Positions 12,241 through 25,307 of a stretch of 43,232 bases of DNA are shown piece by piece; the first letter of the stretch is position 1; every line of letters begins with the position of its first letter. The notes below the pieces were generated by a model. That model ran no database searches, was not told the origin of the DNA, and saw nothing but the letters and a program-made list of their open reading frames with translations. A program made the position numbers and the translations under genes. The stretch comes from Helochares maculicollis (lineage: Eukaryota > Arthropoda > Insecta > Coleoptera > Hydrophilidae), in contig JAWQRO010000318.1 of NCBI GenBank assembly GCA_033557835.1, positions 1 to 43,232 on the forward strand, read 5' to 3'.

Positions 12241-13860
12241 CAACGTTAAACTACGTTAATTATGATTTGTCAGTGAAATTATTACTTCGGTTATAATACC
12301 ATTTAATTCTATTAGGCATTGTTCTGGGGCATTTCTACTTCCGTAGAGTACAAAAGACGTTTGTTCTATGTATGGTTTTGAGGAGAGGAGGGTCCCAGTA
12401 CAAAGCAACTGTCGGCCATCGCCGTTGTTTTTTAATGACACGGTAATTTCAAAGAAGCGAGGCATTACGACAGACGCATTCAACTTTAATTTTGCCCGGG
12501 CTACCTGTAATACGAAATAAGGTCCCAACTATCAGAATAAAAAAGCTTCATACGAGCCCAGACGAAAGCACCACGCGACGAAGACGTACGCTGTGCGGAG
12601 GTCCGTGGAATTCCTCAAGAGAGAGGCATGTAATAAAAAGAGATGAAGAGCATATAGGAAAGGCTATAATCAAGAGTCTTTGTTTTTTGGCTAAAGATTG
12701 TCATTACCTATGATGGTAGTTCTGTAGCGTTATTGATGTTGTTATCTGTTGCGTATATGATTAAAAACGGTGAGAATTGTAAAGCTATTGTATGACTGCC
12801 AACTAATTTGTTAGGTCCCAATTTTACGCTGTATAAGTTTAATGTCCTTTTGATTGTTTTGTTTTGATAATTATCATAAGCAATTAAAGCTTAGATGGCT
12901 TCAATAAGAATTGCTGGCGATGCGGGTCACCATCTTGTGAAAGATGGTTATGTGGATGTATTAATGTCAAATTTTATATTGCGTGCGTTTGTTTCTCTAT
13001 ACCCCAGCCAAACCGCTTTGTTATATCCGAACATGCACATCATGGACTATCGATTTGTTTCCAGACTGTAGTCATCGATTAGAATCGCCTGCAAGTTTAC
13101 AAACTGCATAAAGAAGAGGGTGGGTGGATTTCGTAGCAGCAAGAGCATTTCCGGACAGGGCAGGCGGGTTGTTAAAAACGCGAATGTGCTTCTTGGAGCT
13201 CAAAGAATTATTCATTCGCTATGGTATTTTTATGCAACGAATTCAGTATAACTACTTTACAGCAATTAGTTGAAAACCATTTGAAACTTTATGGCATAAA
13301 GTTTATGGCACCTCCCATATCGCCAAGCAGCTTAATAAAACCATACCGAATGCTCATAAACAGTGCCGTTGTGTTGCCGAAATAGATCTGCATATTCACA
13401 AGAATATACATAATGGATGGTCATATAAAAAAATGTTAATACATTTCCTGCATGCGCCTCTACCAATTATGCGAAGATACATAGAAAATAAAGTTTTGCA
13501 TGGTGTACAAACACGTAATCATGATGCACTCCACTCGTACATCTGGTATCCCAGAAACTTAAGAGGTCTCGTAATGGGCGTAATTTTCATGTAAAAAAGC
13601 GTCCGCCGCTACAAGAACTTAACACTACGAAAGATGGCTCGGCAAAACAAAAAAAAACTCGACATTGATTATATACAGACACACGGGCGCTCATTACACT
13701 ATGGTGTGTAATGTAGATGGCTCTGTAATCGCGGGAAAAGTATCTGGGCGGGCCATCTTGTGTGGCTGGCCTCTAGATGCTAAACCACTTATCCCAAGAC
13801 TCTGTAAAACTTATAATTACGGAATCACCATCATTTTAACCTTATTAATTTTCTTCTAAC
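12241..13860. other. Mixed, partly GC-richer non-coding DNA
   Basis: GC-richer patches (about 12290-12640, 13080-13200 and 13590-13790) are embedded in AT-rich DNA. Frames of 64-90 codons exist on both strands (12256-12528 minus, 12492-12713 plus, 13665-13859 plus). None has a recognisable domain and the first two overlap, so no gene is called. Confidence 0.35.
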
Positions 13861-14205
13861 TTGCTACACATACGCATCTTGGAAAGGGTGCTTAACTATG
13901 CTATCTAAATAAATTTCTAATATTTACTCTATTAGAATTTGCATCGAGAAAACAGCTGCTGAATTGGTATAATGATGTATAAACAAGGATGTAAACACAT
14001 ATTAATTACGTATGCGAATTGATTTTCCAAAATGATTTATGTAGAATGAATACATACGTTTATTTTTTAGACTCTACATGCAATTACAGTTGGTGTTAAT
14101 TGAGGCAGAAACTTTGAATAATTAAGTACAATCTAAGCTTGAAAAATCTATTGCACACTCTGCTACAACTACAATTAAATACAATATTTTCATTATACCA
14201 TACCA
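13861..14205. other. AT-rich spacer, no gene seen
   Basis: There is nothing supportable here. It ends in a short run of ACCAT units just left of the mariner end. Confidence 0.5.
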
Positions 14206-14207
14206 TA

Positions 14208-15464
14208 CCATATGTACATGTATGCAATGCAGATTAAAAATCGTTCAATACGGTGGACTGATGAAACTCCCTTTATTCAAAATGTGTTTCATTACTTTTT
14301 ATACATGATTCCTCTCTTTGCAAGTTTGTGACTCATAGATGCAAGCAAGGCGGTAATCGGAAAGAGCAAGGTCTGGTAAGTGAGCTGCATGAGATAGAGC
14401 TTTACAGCTGAGTGCTTCCATTTGTCCCGAACCGGTGTTTTTGTATGTGATGGAGCATTGTCATGAAGAAAAATGACTTTGTGTTGCCTCGTTCAGTATC
14501 CTGGCCGTTTTTTAAGCAGCCAACGATTCAAATTGCTATAGTTGCTATTCGAATCGTTTAGTATTACGTTTTTCTCAAGTTTGCATAGCACATGATAGAC
14601 CACGCTCCTCTGATCTTACAGAAAAACAAAGCATGGGCTTTCTGTCAAAACGAATCGGTCTTGCTGTTAATGTGGATGATGCTTCTTCTACTCATAACGC
14701 TAAGGATTCTCAGAATAAACCTTCTTTTAATTCCGTGTTACTAGATGATACGAAAGAGATTCCCTTTTGTTTCGAGCTAGCAAAATTTCACATAAGTTTT
14801 GCGCTTTTCCTTTATCTGTCCTTCAATTCATCTCATCTACCAATTTCCTGCAATGTTTTCATCTCTCGTAGGCGATTAGAGTCAGCTTGTTGAGAACCCC
14901 AATTATAGTAAGTACAAGATGTTTTTGTATTTCCGAATCATCTTCACCAAACAATGCTAGGAATTCCATATATTTGTACTTTTTGGGGATTTTCTATGTT
15001 CCTTGTCTGAAACATCGAAGTCACCACTTTTGACTGAATTAATTGTTCACAAACATCTTTCGATGTAGCATGTTTACCAGAAGTTTCTCGAAATAATCAA
15101 TATGATTCAGCAGCAGTTCTGTTCAAATCAAAAGAAAAAATTCATATTGTCTGCGAGTGCTGTTTGATCAGTATAAATTTAGACATTGTGAACACAACAA
15201 CACGATTCATACTTTTCCAGTCTATCTCAAGTGCGCGTCTAAAACTTGTTGATGGCACAATAAACTAGGCGCAGCTTAAAATCATTATAAGCGTAACAAA
15301 GATGACTAAGAAGCAGACCCAATGATTGAATGTCTAAAGTTGATGTTCGAAAACTGTAGACAAGACAGTTGTCAATCAATTGATGAGAATTTGACTCGAT
15401 TTCAAGGTCAGAAACAATGCAGAAAGATAGAAAAAGATACTTTGAAACTAGCTTATACAATAAA
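14208..15464 (-). mobile_element. Decayed mauritiana-type mariner element
   Basis: The element is about 1.26 kb, close to the roughly 1.29 kb known for Mos1-like mariners. The left end follows a TA and reads CCATATGTACATGTATG, resembling the CCAGGTGTACAAGTA type of mauritiana-group terminal repeat. The right end, read inward on the minus strand near 15464, gives a TTGTATAAG-like remnant of the same repeat. Between them lies a minus-strand transposase pseudogene (15186 down to about 14270). The ends are inferred from weak matches; the internal transposase is clear. Confidence 0.75.
14270..15186 (-). pseudogene. Mariner transposase pseudogene (Mos1-like)
   Basis: The minus-strand frames, pieced across indels, follow a mauritiana-subfamily mariner transposase from the start codon at 15186. 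The blocks in order are DLNRTAAESY (N-terminal helix-turn-helix), a KHATSKDVCEQ segment, SQQADSNRLREMK, TARPIRFDRKPMLC (the region before the second catalytic Asp), and VIFLHDNAPSHT, which carries that Asp. A frameshifted PDLALSDYRLA follows, matching the SPDLAPSDYHLF block with the third Asp (the DD34D arrangement). Many in-frame stops and frameshifts make it inactive. The family function is cut-and-paste transposition at TA. Subfamily assignment rests on remembered family motifs, not on a search. Confidence 0.88.
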
Positions 15465-17219
15465 AAACCAAATGTGATTTTATGTTTTGATAGATTTTAT
15501 AGATCTATTAACTTATTCCAAGACATAAAATTTGTTGCATAGATCTCTCTATTAGGAACATAAAAAACATAGCTATAGATATATCAAAAATAGATGGAGT
15601 AGACATTTTTATACAAAACAAACAAGAGCTATTCCTAAGAAGGCAAGATATAAAAGAATTATTGATGTTGACTAACTTTCACATGTGTATTTAAGAGCCC
15701 GTAGAAAATACAAGGCTTTAACATTGCTCATATATAGACTAAAACTGAAACAAATTTTGTCCATTTGCGATCGAAACAAAAACATTTTGCTCTGAAGTTC
15801 ATTTTGTTTACCAGTTTTCGGTTTCATTTTCATGGACCGAATTCAATGAATGGTTAATACCGCATTGGAAACGTTTTCAAAACATTCGCAAGTATTTGCC
15901 ATTTTAAACATACGTAGATGAAATAAACATGTAAACCATTTCGGTATTTCAGTTCAGTAACATCTATATAAATTAATACAAGACAAAATGCAGAACCAAC
16001 CAGGAACAATTCTTCGAATTTATATAAAATAAGGAATGTTTCCGTATGAAAATTGAAGTTTAAATGCTAAAAAAGCACAAGAACTCGTTACCGCTGCTTA
16101 CTATCAAATAGTGCGTTTAATGAGAAGAGACTGAAATACTTGAATTTAATATAGGCAATATTTAGCATATTAAAAGCAATTGAAATCTGTACCCCAAAAT
16201 TAGTTACTTCATTCTGAATCTTGAACCCGAGAAAATCACTTTTATTGCCGCATTCATTTTTAGAAATGTTCCCGGTAAATTTCAATATTTCATTTTCGTT
16301 GTTCTTAAGAATATAAAATACATTATTATATATTAATTCCAAATACAAAATTATCTAAATCTGACATATTTCTCAATAGTCATCGTCTTAGACACAGATC
16401 GTTTTGAGCTTATGATTACCTACCCTATAGAATTGAAATCCAAATCGCGCATCTGTCTTTCTAGGCTTAAGCTTGTTCGTCTCTCAGAATTATGTAGATT
16501 CTAGACAGCTGATTAGGGCCGATTACATGTGTACGCATTAGCAGTCGAAGCTCGAACAATTCAGATTTAAATTCTTTCGAATTTACATATTTCAAATGAA
16601 TACAAATGACTGTAGGCTGCAGCCTTGCCCAGGCAACCGATATCCCATCGTTCAATATTCATTGTAGATTGTGGTCCGTATCAGTAACAACAATCTTTTC
16701 AAATCGACAAATTAATTTCCAGTGAGTTTTATTTTCACAAAGTACAAGAATTTAAATTATGGTTAGAGCTGCTCTATTGAGGTTAGAGTTGTATTAAAGA
16801 GCGCTTACCGAGATATGAAATACGTATGTGAGACTATAAAATTTAAAGCGTTATTTTAGGTTTTAAGAGCTCCTCTCCATAAGTAAGTGCAGTAAAAAAT
16901 AACTAAGGTAATAATATAAAGTTTAACTACCATCGCGAGTTGAATAATTTAAATGTGTTGGTCCCATTAAAATTTCGTTCGCTTACATTATATTTTTATT
17001 CAACACATGTCTAACGCTCGCATATATGCGAGATCTACAGGTCAGCAGCTTGAAACACACCAGCGTCGTAAATTTTTTAAATGGTTTAATTGAAAACAAA
17101 AACAGAGGTCATGAAATGCGATAATGGACTGCTATATTTTTGTTGACTTACGCGAAATACTGTTTTCAATACAATTCAATATTTTTCGATTTACATGCCG
17201 TAACACAGCTTACTGGGCA
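15465..17219. other. AT-rich non-coding, no gene seen
   Basis: No supported gene. The longest frame (16088-16348 minus, 86 codons) is Asn/Lys/Phe-rich, as expected from the composition. It has no recognisable domain. Confidence 0.45.
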
Positions 17220-17430
17220 GTTAAATCCTGAATAGCGTCAGAAAGGGATGAAAAGAGCAGTGGCAGAGAGAATCAAATTCGTCGTCCGGAAATTTGGGAA
17301 CAGGTCCCATGCATGTAACCGCCGTAAAATCAACTTTTACCGGTGCTAATTGAAGATAAGGCAGAACAGATTTAGTGAACATCAAAGGAAAGCGACAAAA
17401 TCCAGTCGAAAATGGGCGCCTCATTAATGA
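17220..17430. other. Small GC-richer block
   Basis: This is a local rise in G+C with CpGs inside AT-rich DNA. The minus-strand frame of 67 codons across it has no recognisable features. Function unknown. Confidence 0.25.
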
Positions 17431-20400
17431 TTTTGATTACTTTTTGTAGTTCTTATAATGTTCATTATAGCTAAAAAAAAAAACAACTCAACGGTTCTAA
17501 ATTTCGTCTAGCCGATTCGAGGCGGTATTTAATGAATGTTTTCTTTCGTTTATTGAAAATTTACCTAGAATCCTGTGCGCAATACGAAGCGTTGCTCAAA
17601 AAACCTCTCTCTCCAATCTTATGTAATATACAGATGGTTTTACAGAAAATTATAAAATCATTTAATAGTTCAGGTTGAAAATTTACTGTTTGAAATGTCA
17701 GCTTCACCATCAAATGAAACAATGACTTCTCAGTTGATATCCTTGTTTCATCAATATTGTTTCCTTGTTTTACTATATTACTGTTTACCTTAATATTATA
17801 TAGTATTGTCTTCATTAATATTATTGCTTTCTACATTCAGGATGCTCATTTCATAAATGCAAGATGTTTACACTATTGTGTAACATGTAAAGCGAACAGT
17901 TCCAATTGACTAAAAAATGAGGATTATAAACTGACGAATAAAAAATAAATGTGAACAATTGAAGTCTAAGGTAAAGACAGAAGGTTTTTGCGACACTACA
18001 ATTTCTAAACAGGTACAAATAATCCCACTTAAGAAATCATAATCATTTGAATACAACACTTTAATTTTATCATCTATGTATATTAATTAAACAGTGACCT
18101 CGATTAATTTTAAATTAGCAGCACAATGAACCTGTTCGTTTCAAAGGAAATATCTATATAGCAATTTGTAGAAAATATAAGAGAAACCTTATGAATATAA
18201 GCAAGAAAATAGTATCAACAACGATGACATGCAATGAAAAATATAAAGGATAATAATGAAAGTGAATGCTGAAAAGCAGGAGAATTTTATGTATATCTTA
18301 GCGAAGGCGCAAAAAAAATATATTCACTTAAGAACTATGGATGCAACTGAAAATAATAGTTTAAAATATCATTAGGCCAATCATTGACAAGATGTTTAGG
18401 AACAAAAAGTGAATATACAATAAACGTTTACGGATAAAAATAAGTCATAGAATACAATTACTCATCTAATGAGCAGGATTATTAAAGAGAATGTACTTAA
18501 TATAAGTAAAAATGATGAGAAGTATATGTATAAGTTATAAGCAATAAATTATAGACAGATTTCAGGGAAATAGGAAATATAACAAAAAAGGAGCATTAAA
18601 GAGTTAAAGCAAGACATGAAAACCATGAAAGGTGGAGTAGGCTCATAGTTTCCGATCAGGGCAAAATTAAAGATGTATCAGGTACTTGCTATCATTCTTA
18701 AGGAAAGGCGGCACAGTGATAGAAGACTTAATACAAGAGGAGACACTAAACAGAGATGATGGAGGAGCAACCCAACAGAACAATTAACAGAAAAATGAAT
18801 ATACTCTATACAAAAGATGTGTAATGATCATGAAGAAACCGTAGGAAAATTGCGCAATTTATAAAAAATGCTCCAAGTACAAATAATTAAATTTAGGAAG
18901 TATTGAAGAGGTTCTCGACCAAAATACTAAAAACCCGGTAGCAAGTCAAAAACACGCTAGAACATAGACAGCGTGGATTTAAAATTCTAAAGAGGGCCTT
19001 AGAATCAATTCTTCACATTGATGCAAATTATATATTAAACCAGTAAACTGGGCAGAAAACTCATCTCTGCTGTATAAATATAATCAAATTGTCATTTGTT
19101 AGAATAAAATTCATGCCATAGAAAATTCTAAAAGAAAAGTAACCAATGAAGATTTAATTTAGTGTATGCAAAGTTTGTATTTTAGAACTAATAAAGCCAG
19201 AATAGAAAAGTCATACTTTTTTAGCGTTATAACTGTCTTAAACAAAGAAATATGATTACCTACTCTAGTATCGAGCTCTGTTCATCGCAGGATACTAGAA
19301 AATAAAAATAATTTAAGCTACACAAAAATTACGACATATTTGAAAGAAAATACCACCGGGCTCAACTTCACAGCAACCCGACACCGAACGGTAAATTAGT
19401 CTAAGAATTAAGTATGTAATTATCTTTCATGTAAATTGCCGTACTTTCCTAAGAAAATATCAAAAACTGGGATACATAATGGACCCATAAATATAAAATC
19501 TATGCAGGGTATAAAGGGCATTTTGAAGAGGATTATTTTGATGTGGAAATAAATTTTTGCTAACAACAATCGCTACTCTAATAATTTTAAAAGAATAAAG
19601 TGATTTGCCCTATTTTTTAAATAAATAAGTTTATAGCCAGAATAATTAGATACTCTAACTGTGAAACGAAATTAAATGGAATTTTTCTTCGACTATTACA
19701 TATTTAGTAAGTACAATTTTCAAAAGATAGTTTTTGAGCATATCACACGATTTAATCGATGAATGCTACAGGAAGAAAAACTAATTTTTTTTTAATCTTT
19801 AGTTTAACAATTTCACTTTTATTCACACTTTATGCTAGTCAGTGCGTGCTTAATTTTAGGTGTTTTTAAATAATTTAAGCCCTTTAATAGATAATGAAAC
19901 ATGTGTATTGTACATTTGGTATACAATGATATCGTTCCTACAATTTTCGGCTCATTATTTGAGTATGTATTATCGATTTTACTGCTTGCAGTTTCATGAA
20001 TTTACAAAGCAATTATTGTTTACATGTCTTTTCATAATTTTACATGTTTGCGTAAAGTAACACAAAAAAGTCTCTTATTTTAATAAATTTATTATTTCAT
20101 TTCAAGACTATACGTAAGGCATTAAAGTAACGACGAAATGTCATTCTGTTTGAAACACATTTATTTCAATTCAATAAGATGCAGTATTTTTACTATATCT
20201 TATAAACTCTCCTCGATATCAATCCTCCCTTACGTTAAAGATTTCAATTGTGCACGCTGATGGGATAAAGATAAGAATTTGATACAATTTAATAAATAGC
20301 TCCTGCATGTACAGTCACAAAAATCAAGATTGAATAATAAAAATTCAATTTCATTTCTAACCAGTTTAGCTACATGTGCAAAACCACTAAAGACATATTG

Positions 20401-20600
20401 TATTATAGTTAGTAAAAAGTGTGAAATAATAGTGAATAACCAAAAAATTCAATTCTCTATGGTTAATGGGAACGCATAAAAATTTATAGGTTAATATCGG
20501 CAGTTGATATGCGTGCCTCTATCTTATGGATATGTATAGAATTCGAAGAATATACGATACAGAACCGTTCTTTGCTCGTTCATAGATTATGATTAATGGT
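17431..20600. other. Long AT-rich non-coding stretch, A-rich on plus strand
   Basis: From about 17900 to 19100 the plus strand is strikingly A-rich and purine-rich with many short broken frames. This composition is seen in decayed retroelement coding strands, but I could not secure a domain. The remainder to 20600 is plain AT-rich DNA. Confidence 0.4.
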
Positions 20601-21181
20601 CTTTGGACTTTGATGTGGCTCAAGTTGCCCATCTACACACTCTCAGAACTTACTCGCCCGCTACCTAATTCAACTCCCATCAACTTTTTTATTCAATTAG
20701 TTGTTGTCTAGTAAAAACTACAAATTTCTGCTTGTACGTCGTTACTCAATGTGATTAATTACAGTAATGGATCTCCTGCTCCTCTACTTTTGTTGCTTTG
20801 CTTGTTATATACCTCTTCCATGCGCTGGCACACGGAAAAATATTATTACATTAGTAGGTATCAAATGGAGCACCCGGTGCGGCAAGGCGGGTCGTGTGGG
20901 TGCCTACCTCTCTTGCTCGACAGGAGTAACGCAGCAGTGGCTACACAAAGATACTACCGACGATAGTCGGGTGCCATTATATAAAATAATTAAAATTACA
21001 TTAGGATGAAATGTAATAACCCTTTGACAGACTCTTAATGCACCGAATGCTCCATGACTTCTCATTAAGGTGCGATAATTGTACCTAAAAATATTATTAT
21101 TCATATTTGGATTTTAACCGTCGAAAATGTAAAAAGGATTGATTTACATAAAATATCAAAGAAGTTTTGTAAGAAAAGTAA
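20601..21181. other. GC-richer island containing a small secreted-like frame
   Basis: The island has raised G+C, particularly at 20800-20960. It contains two overlapping plus-strand frames, one of which (20767-21009) is listed separately. A GACGATAGTC near-palindrome lies at about 20959. Otherwise nothing is identified. Confidence 0.3.
20767..21009 (+). CDS. Hypothetical small Cys-containing frame, doubtful
   Basis: An ATG-initiated frame of 80 codons. The first 20 or so residues are Leu/Cys-rich and hydrophobic (MDLLLLYFCCFACYIPLP), followed by an Ala-Gly that could serve as a signal-peptidase site. The rest holds two further Cys, several Gly and a charged tail. That pattern would fit a small secreted peptide. 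No family is recognised, a second frame of similar length overlaps it (20751-20966), and no splice or poly(A) context supports it. It is more likely chance than gene. Confidence 0.12.
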   Translation: MDLLLLYFCCFACYIPLPCAGTRKNIITLVGIKWSTRCGKAGRVGAYLSCSTGVTQQWLHKDTTDDSRVPLYKIIKITLG

Positions 21182-21433
21182 ATTAAACAGGGTCGACATA
21201 AAGGAATCCCAGCAAAGCATGCATATTCAAACAGTCGAGTCGACGCAAGTCGCTTCTTTTATAAGAAGACGTATTTTATGGTTATTTACGGCAAAATATC
21301 TCCAAAGAAACCGGACGTTGCTCAAACTGAGGTGTTTACTTCTATGATTGACTACTTCAAACCGTTACCTTCTGCTGATGCTGCTTTTGCCGCTGTCAAT
21401 GTTTCAGGTGCCCCTCTATGCCAGAGTCACTAA
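21182..21433 (+). CDS. Unidentified coding-like open frame
   Basis: This frame is open for 83 codons without an early ATG; the first ATG is at 21278 and leaves 51 codons. The C-terminal half (FTSMIDYFKPLPSADAAFAA) has balanced composition and mostly T- or C-ending codons, unlike chance frames in this AT-rich window. No splice acceptor was clearly assigned and I recognise no family. It might be an exon, part of a decayed insertion, or chance within a GC-richer island. Confidence 0.15.
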   Translation: MKQGRHKGIPAKHAYSNSRVDASRFFYKKTYFMVIYGKISPKKPDVAQTEVFTSMIDYFKPLPSADAAFAAVNVSGAPLCQSH

Positions 21434-22560
21434 ACATGGTTATAACGCAGGTATATTTCCATTAAGTTAGATTATCTCGTATTTAATCGGGCACATTTTT
21501 CTAGGGTCCTTTTGAAACGAGCATCTGCTTTTGTTATTTGTTTGGTAATAGAACCACTACGTTTTTTTGCAAATAGAGCATGGACGTTCAAAGAACAGAA
21601 CCCCTCAAACTCCATGCCTCAATTCCTGGGACGTCGAACAAGGTTTAGGCCGAGTGCAAGCGCTCGCCGAGAATTTGTAACAAGAGGAACCACGCCCTTT
21701 GCGCTGCAGGCTTTTTCTGCCATAGAAACTACAAAATTAAAGTTTCTTCTGTTGTTGAATCACGCCTCACCTGGTTAGTTACGGTCAAACGAGCACATCT
21801 TGACTCACCCGAAGAGAAATACTTTTTTCTTCCCTGGCTTGTCTGGCGTGGCGCCTCAGTACCATTGTTGGTACTAATGGATCTCTTGTACTCATAATTC
21901 AATAAAAAGTCGTCCATTGTTCTTGGCAAGATTTGCACATCATGTTTTCTTGAAGACGATTTTTTGGCCCGTCTCCTCTGAAGCGTCGTACATCGTTACA
22001 TAAAAAATAAAGAGCCCCCATAGCTAGAGCATTAAATTTAATGATGGTACCTATTAGGTAACCACCTGCTTTTTCAGTGGTAGGCACATGGATCATAAAG
22101 AAAAAATTAATTTCAGCCCCTGTCTTGTCTCGTCTTCACGCTAGAGATTCGTTCGGCCCCTCGGACACCTGTCGCCATCTTTCATCACAGGTAAAAGTAC
22201 CTTTAAATGGCGCTCTTTTGTTGTCAAACAGTCCGCGAACGCGTTAGCCAGCTTCTTAGGCATATAATTAAGCATTTTAAACGTCGACAGACGGCAAAAC
22301 TAATTTTTAGGGTGGGTTTTGTGTTGCTTTGTACGGGCACACCTACCTTACCTCGTACTGTGGGTTTGTGGGTGTTTTATTTTCCTTTATAGTCATGTCT
22401 CGCCTCAACTTATCTTGTCGGTAATTTTTAATACAACGCGAGTTATGTAGTCTTACCCCCATGCTCGTGCCAGTGTTTGTAGCGTCACATCAGGATAATG
22501 GTAATAGAGGTGAGTCAATTGCAGACTTTGGGGGGCGTACATCAAAATGTCTACCGCTAT
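21182..22560. other. Largest GC-richer island, no gene identified
   Basis: Nearly 1.4 kb of raised G+C with many CpGs inside an AT-rich landscape. Open frames of 60-88 codons occur on both strands in succession (21182-21433 plus, 21512-21778 plus, 21729-21938 minus, 21899-22096 minus, 22207-22392 plus). They conflict in strand and frame and show no recognised domain. The island could be conserved regulatory DNA, or a decayed coding insertion of different base composition. Confidence 0.35.
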
Positions 22561-25020
22561 CTAAAGCATATCTTTAATATTCAGGTTTCAAAATGCAACA
22601 GCCGCTAATTGAAAATTAGGTTTCTTTAAATCGACAAGTACTTTTCCAGGGCAATTTAAAATAAATCTAGGTTACATGAATTTTTTATCAGGCATGTCTT
22701 CCATCAATAACTTGAAAACATGTAATTGGATTTTATACATTTCATATTTATATCATTTTTGCATATTTTACAAAACAATAGCTCCCTCAGCTATAGACAA
22801 TATATTACAAAATCGGGTAGTAAAAGCTTTGATTTATCCTTTATCATAAATAAACGGGTATTAGATATTTAAACAGTATTATGTAAAATTTCATTTATTT
22901 TAAGATTATATTATAGTTTCTCTAAGTAGCCGCGACTTAGTGAATCCAAAATCCAATGAAAAATACTATCTTTAGATATCATCTTGTTAGAAAGTAACGA
23001 GTAATCATAAGAAGAGCAAAACATCATTAAACACAGTGTCATACAAGTTTAAGTTACAAATCAGGGATCGCTTTAAATTTAACACATAACACTTTTACTC
23101 CCAAATGAAGTGCTAACTAAGAATGCTGGGGTTAAGAGTTGGCAAATATGGATTAGTTAATAAAAAATCCCATCAGTAAATATAGTGCACGCATAAAAAA
23201 TGTGGCGCTTCCAAACGAGCCACGTTAATAGTAAATATAAATTTATTAGGTCAGAACAATTTAAGCAGACCATGAAAATTTGTTATTAAAATGCATTTGC
23301 GTAATGTAAGCCGCAGCTGTTTTGCAACGATAGAATGCACTTCTAATGGTAATCTTTGATTAATAAAATCTTAAGCGTTTCGAAAAAATCATAGTAAGCC
23401 TGCCTAGCAAGCTAGCTTTAACTCTCTAGGACATACCCCAAGAACCCAATGAAGCTACTGTCACACGTGATTTCTGATTTTCTTAATGTTTTCTAAGTCC
23501 TTGACACCTAAATTTGTAACTTAAAACTGCATTTCCAATAAGCAATAGTTGTAGCTTTTCATCTGTGCAAACAAAGGCAAACTTGAAAATATTTTGCAAT
23601 TTTCTTCATGATTTGTCTCGAATCAACAATTTCAAAAATTTCAAAATTAGAATATGAGTAAATGGTCAAAAGTGAAACTCATGACTTTTAGATAAAAAAT
23701 TTGATTGTGTAAGAGCAAACTAAACGGTTATAAAATGAAACGTCAAGGAAATTAAACATAAAGCTTTACTTAAAAATGCTATGCTATTCCTGCATAGCAA
23801 TTTCATGCATTATTTTTGAGATTCTGAGAGTACCATCTTTTTTTATGTAAATACACGAGTTTAAAATCACTTTTAGTCTTTCATACTTTCAATTTTTTGA
23901 CTCAAAACTTTCAGCGTACAGAAATGATAACATGATAAGATGAAAATTGATAAAACTCTTTTCTAAAGCTTTAGATAAATAAAATGAAGACACTTTTTTA
24001 CCAGTCGTAGATTTTAATCAAAATTAAATGGTTTCTTAATACAAAGTAATAAATATTTATTAATTTAGTGCTTACCATTACTTAAGGATTGCCATGTCAA
24101 CTGATAAATATCTACTTAAAATGCTCTGTTATCTGGTATTTGGGCTGTCTTTGTCAGGAAAAATTGTCGAAAATATATGAGACATTTAGAATGCGTATAG
24201 GCTTAGATGTGTGAAATCTACCATTTCTAAACTTGTCGTCAACAAAATTTTCTTTTACGAAAAAATCGTTTTAGGGTCTGGAAGCCTAAGCCTTTACGAG
24301 TATGTATACAGCACATGTCATCTAATGGGCCACCTATTTCGCATGAAATTTCTTTATAAGAACATGCACAATACGATGTGCCCCTCTTCGCTTGGTGCAA
24401 TCAGATTCCTTGTATATCAAAACTATTTATTCAATTGTGAATTTTTAGCAAAACATTCAAAATCTCTTCTCAAATAAAAGAATCCGCGTTAGTAAAGTTA
24501 GGAAAGAAAGCGTTTTGCACTACATATCGTCTTCTCTGGCGCAGCCGAGTCAGGCTTTGCTTTCAATATTAAGAGGGTCAACTTAGCTAATCAAAAGACG
24601 AGCTACTCCTCGCATCACATGGCATAACTTAGTGTAAGTCGAGCATCTTTTTATATTCAAGAGCAGCACTATGCATTTTGATTCTTTAACAACATTATGT
24701 ATTAAAGTACACAATTTGGAAAAATAAATTCAGAATAATATTTTAAACCAAATTATTTTACCAAATATGAATTAGACATTGATATTTTAGGATTTCTTTG
24801 AAATATACTTAGCGATATTAATGAAAAATATTTATAGTTATAATATGCCAAGGCAGCAACAGTTACAATAGATCATTATTGCTTCCAAATGTGTTCACCA
24901 AAATTGTAAGGTAATGTGTTGAAAACAAAAAAAGATGAAATGTAATACATAAGTCACCTACTGTGGGAAACAAATATTTAGTTAACATTCGCGACTAAAT
25001 ACAGTGTCGACATTCAATCG
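22561..25020. other. AT-rich non-coding, no gene seen
   Basis: No gene is supported. The plus frame at 24211-24477 starts only with GTG and has no domain. A slightly GC-richer patch at 24500-24640 shows nothing recognisable. Confidence 0.45.
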
Positions 25021-25307
25021 CTTTATTTAACCAACAACCGATTTATGGAACGCCCAAATATTTATGGCGTTTTTGGGACAATAGAAATAATTGATAAAGT
25101 CAAGTGAAAGTTGATTTATCGCAATTATGAAAAATTGTCTGTGCCAACACCAAATGCGGGAACATAGAAAAGCAGTGTCCGCGATTTTGCCGCCATACAC
25201 GAGCCTGTCAATATGGTTAAATAATGCCCAACATAAAATTAATTGCAATCATTTGTCATCTCAATAAAACCGTGGCTTAATAAAATCTCAACGGCATAGC
25301 GGATTAA
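25021..25307. promoter_or_regulatory. Candidate cis-regulatory block (weak)
   Basis: Within 290 bases there are several TTTATGG/TTTATCG and AATTAT cores, of the kind bound by Hox/Cdx-type homeodomain proteins, together with CpG-bearing patches. This is motif clustering seen by eye in AT-rich DNA. There is no evidence of conservation or activity. Confidence 0.15.

Noticed and set aside
12256..12528. Minus frame containing LLCTGTLLSSKPYI, faintly like a trypsin-type CGGTLIS block
   Set aside because: There is no His, Asp or Ser catalytic block, no ATG start, and a plus-strand frame overlaps it.
16088..16348. Minus-strand frame of 86 codons
   Set aside because: Composition is Asn/Lys/Phe/Ile-rich as expected by chance in AT-rich DNA, with no domain or splice context.
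18880..19030. Plus-strand fragments (EEVLDQNTKNPV, later SKEGLRINS) resembling a transposase helix-turn-helix
   Set aside because: The match is too short and broken by stops, and no catalytic block follows.
24211..24477. Plus-strand frame of 88 codons followed by an AATAAA
   Set aside because: It starts only with GTG, matches no family, and AATAAA is frequent at this base composition.
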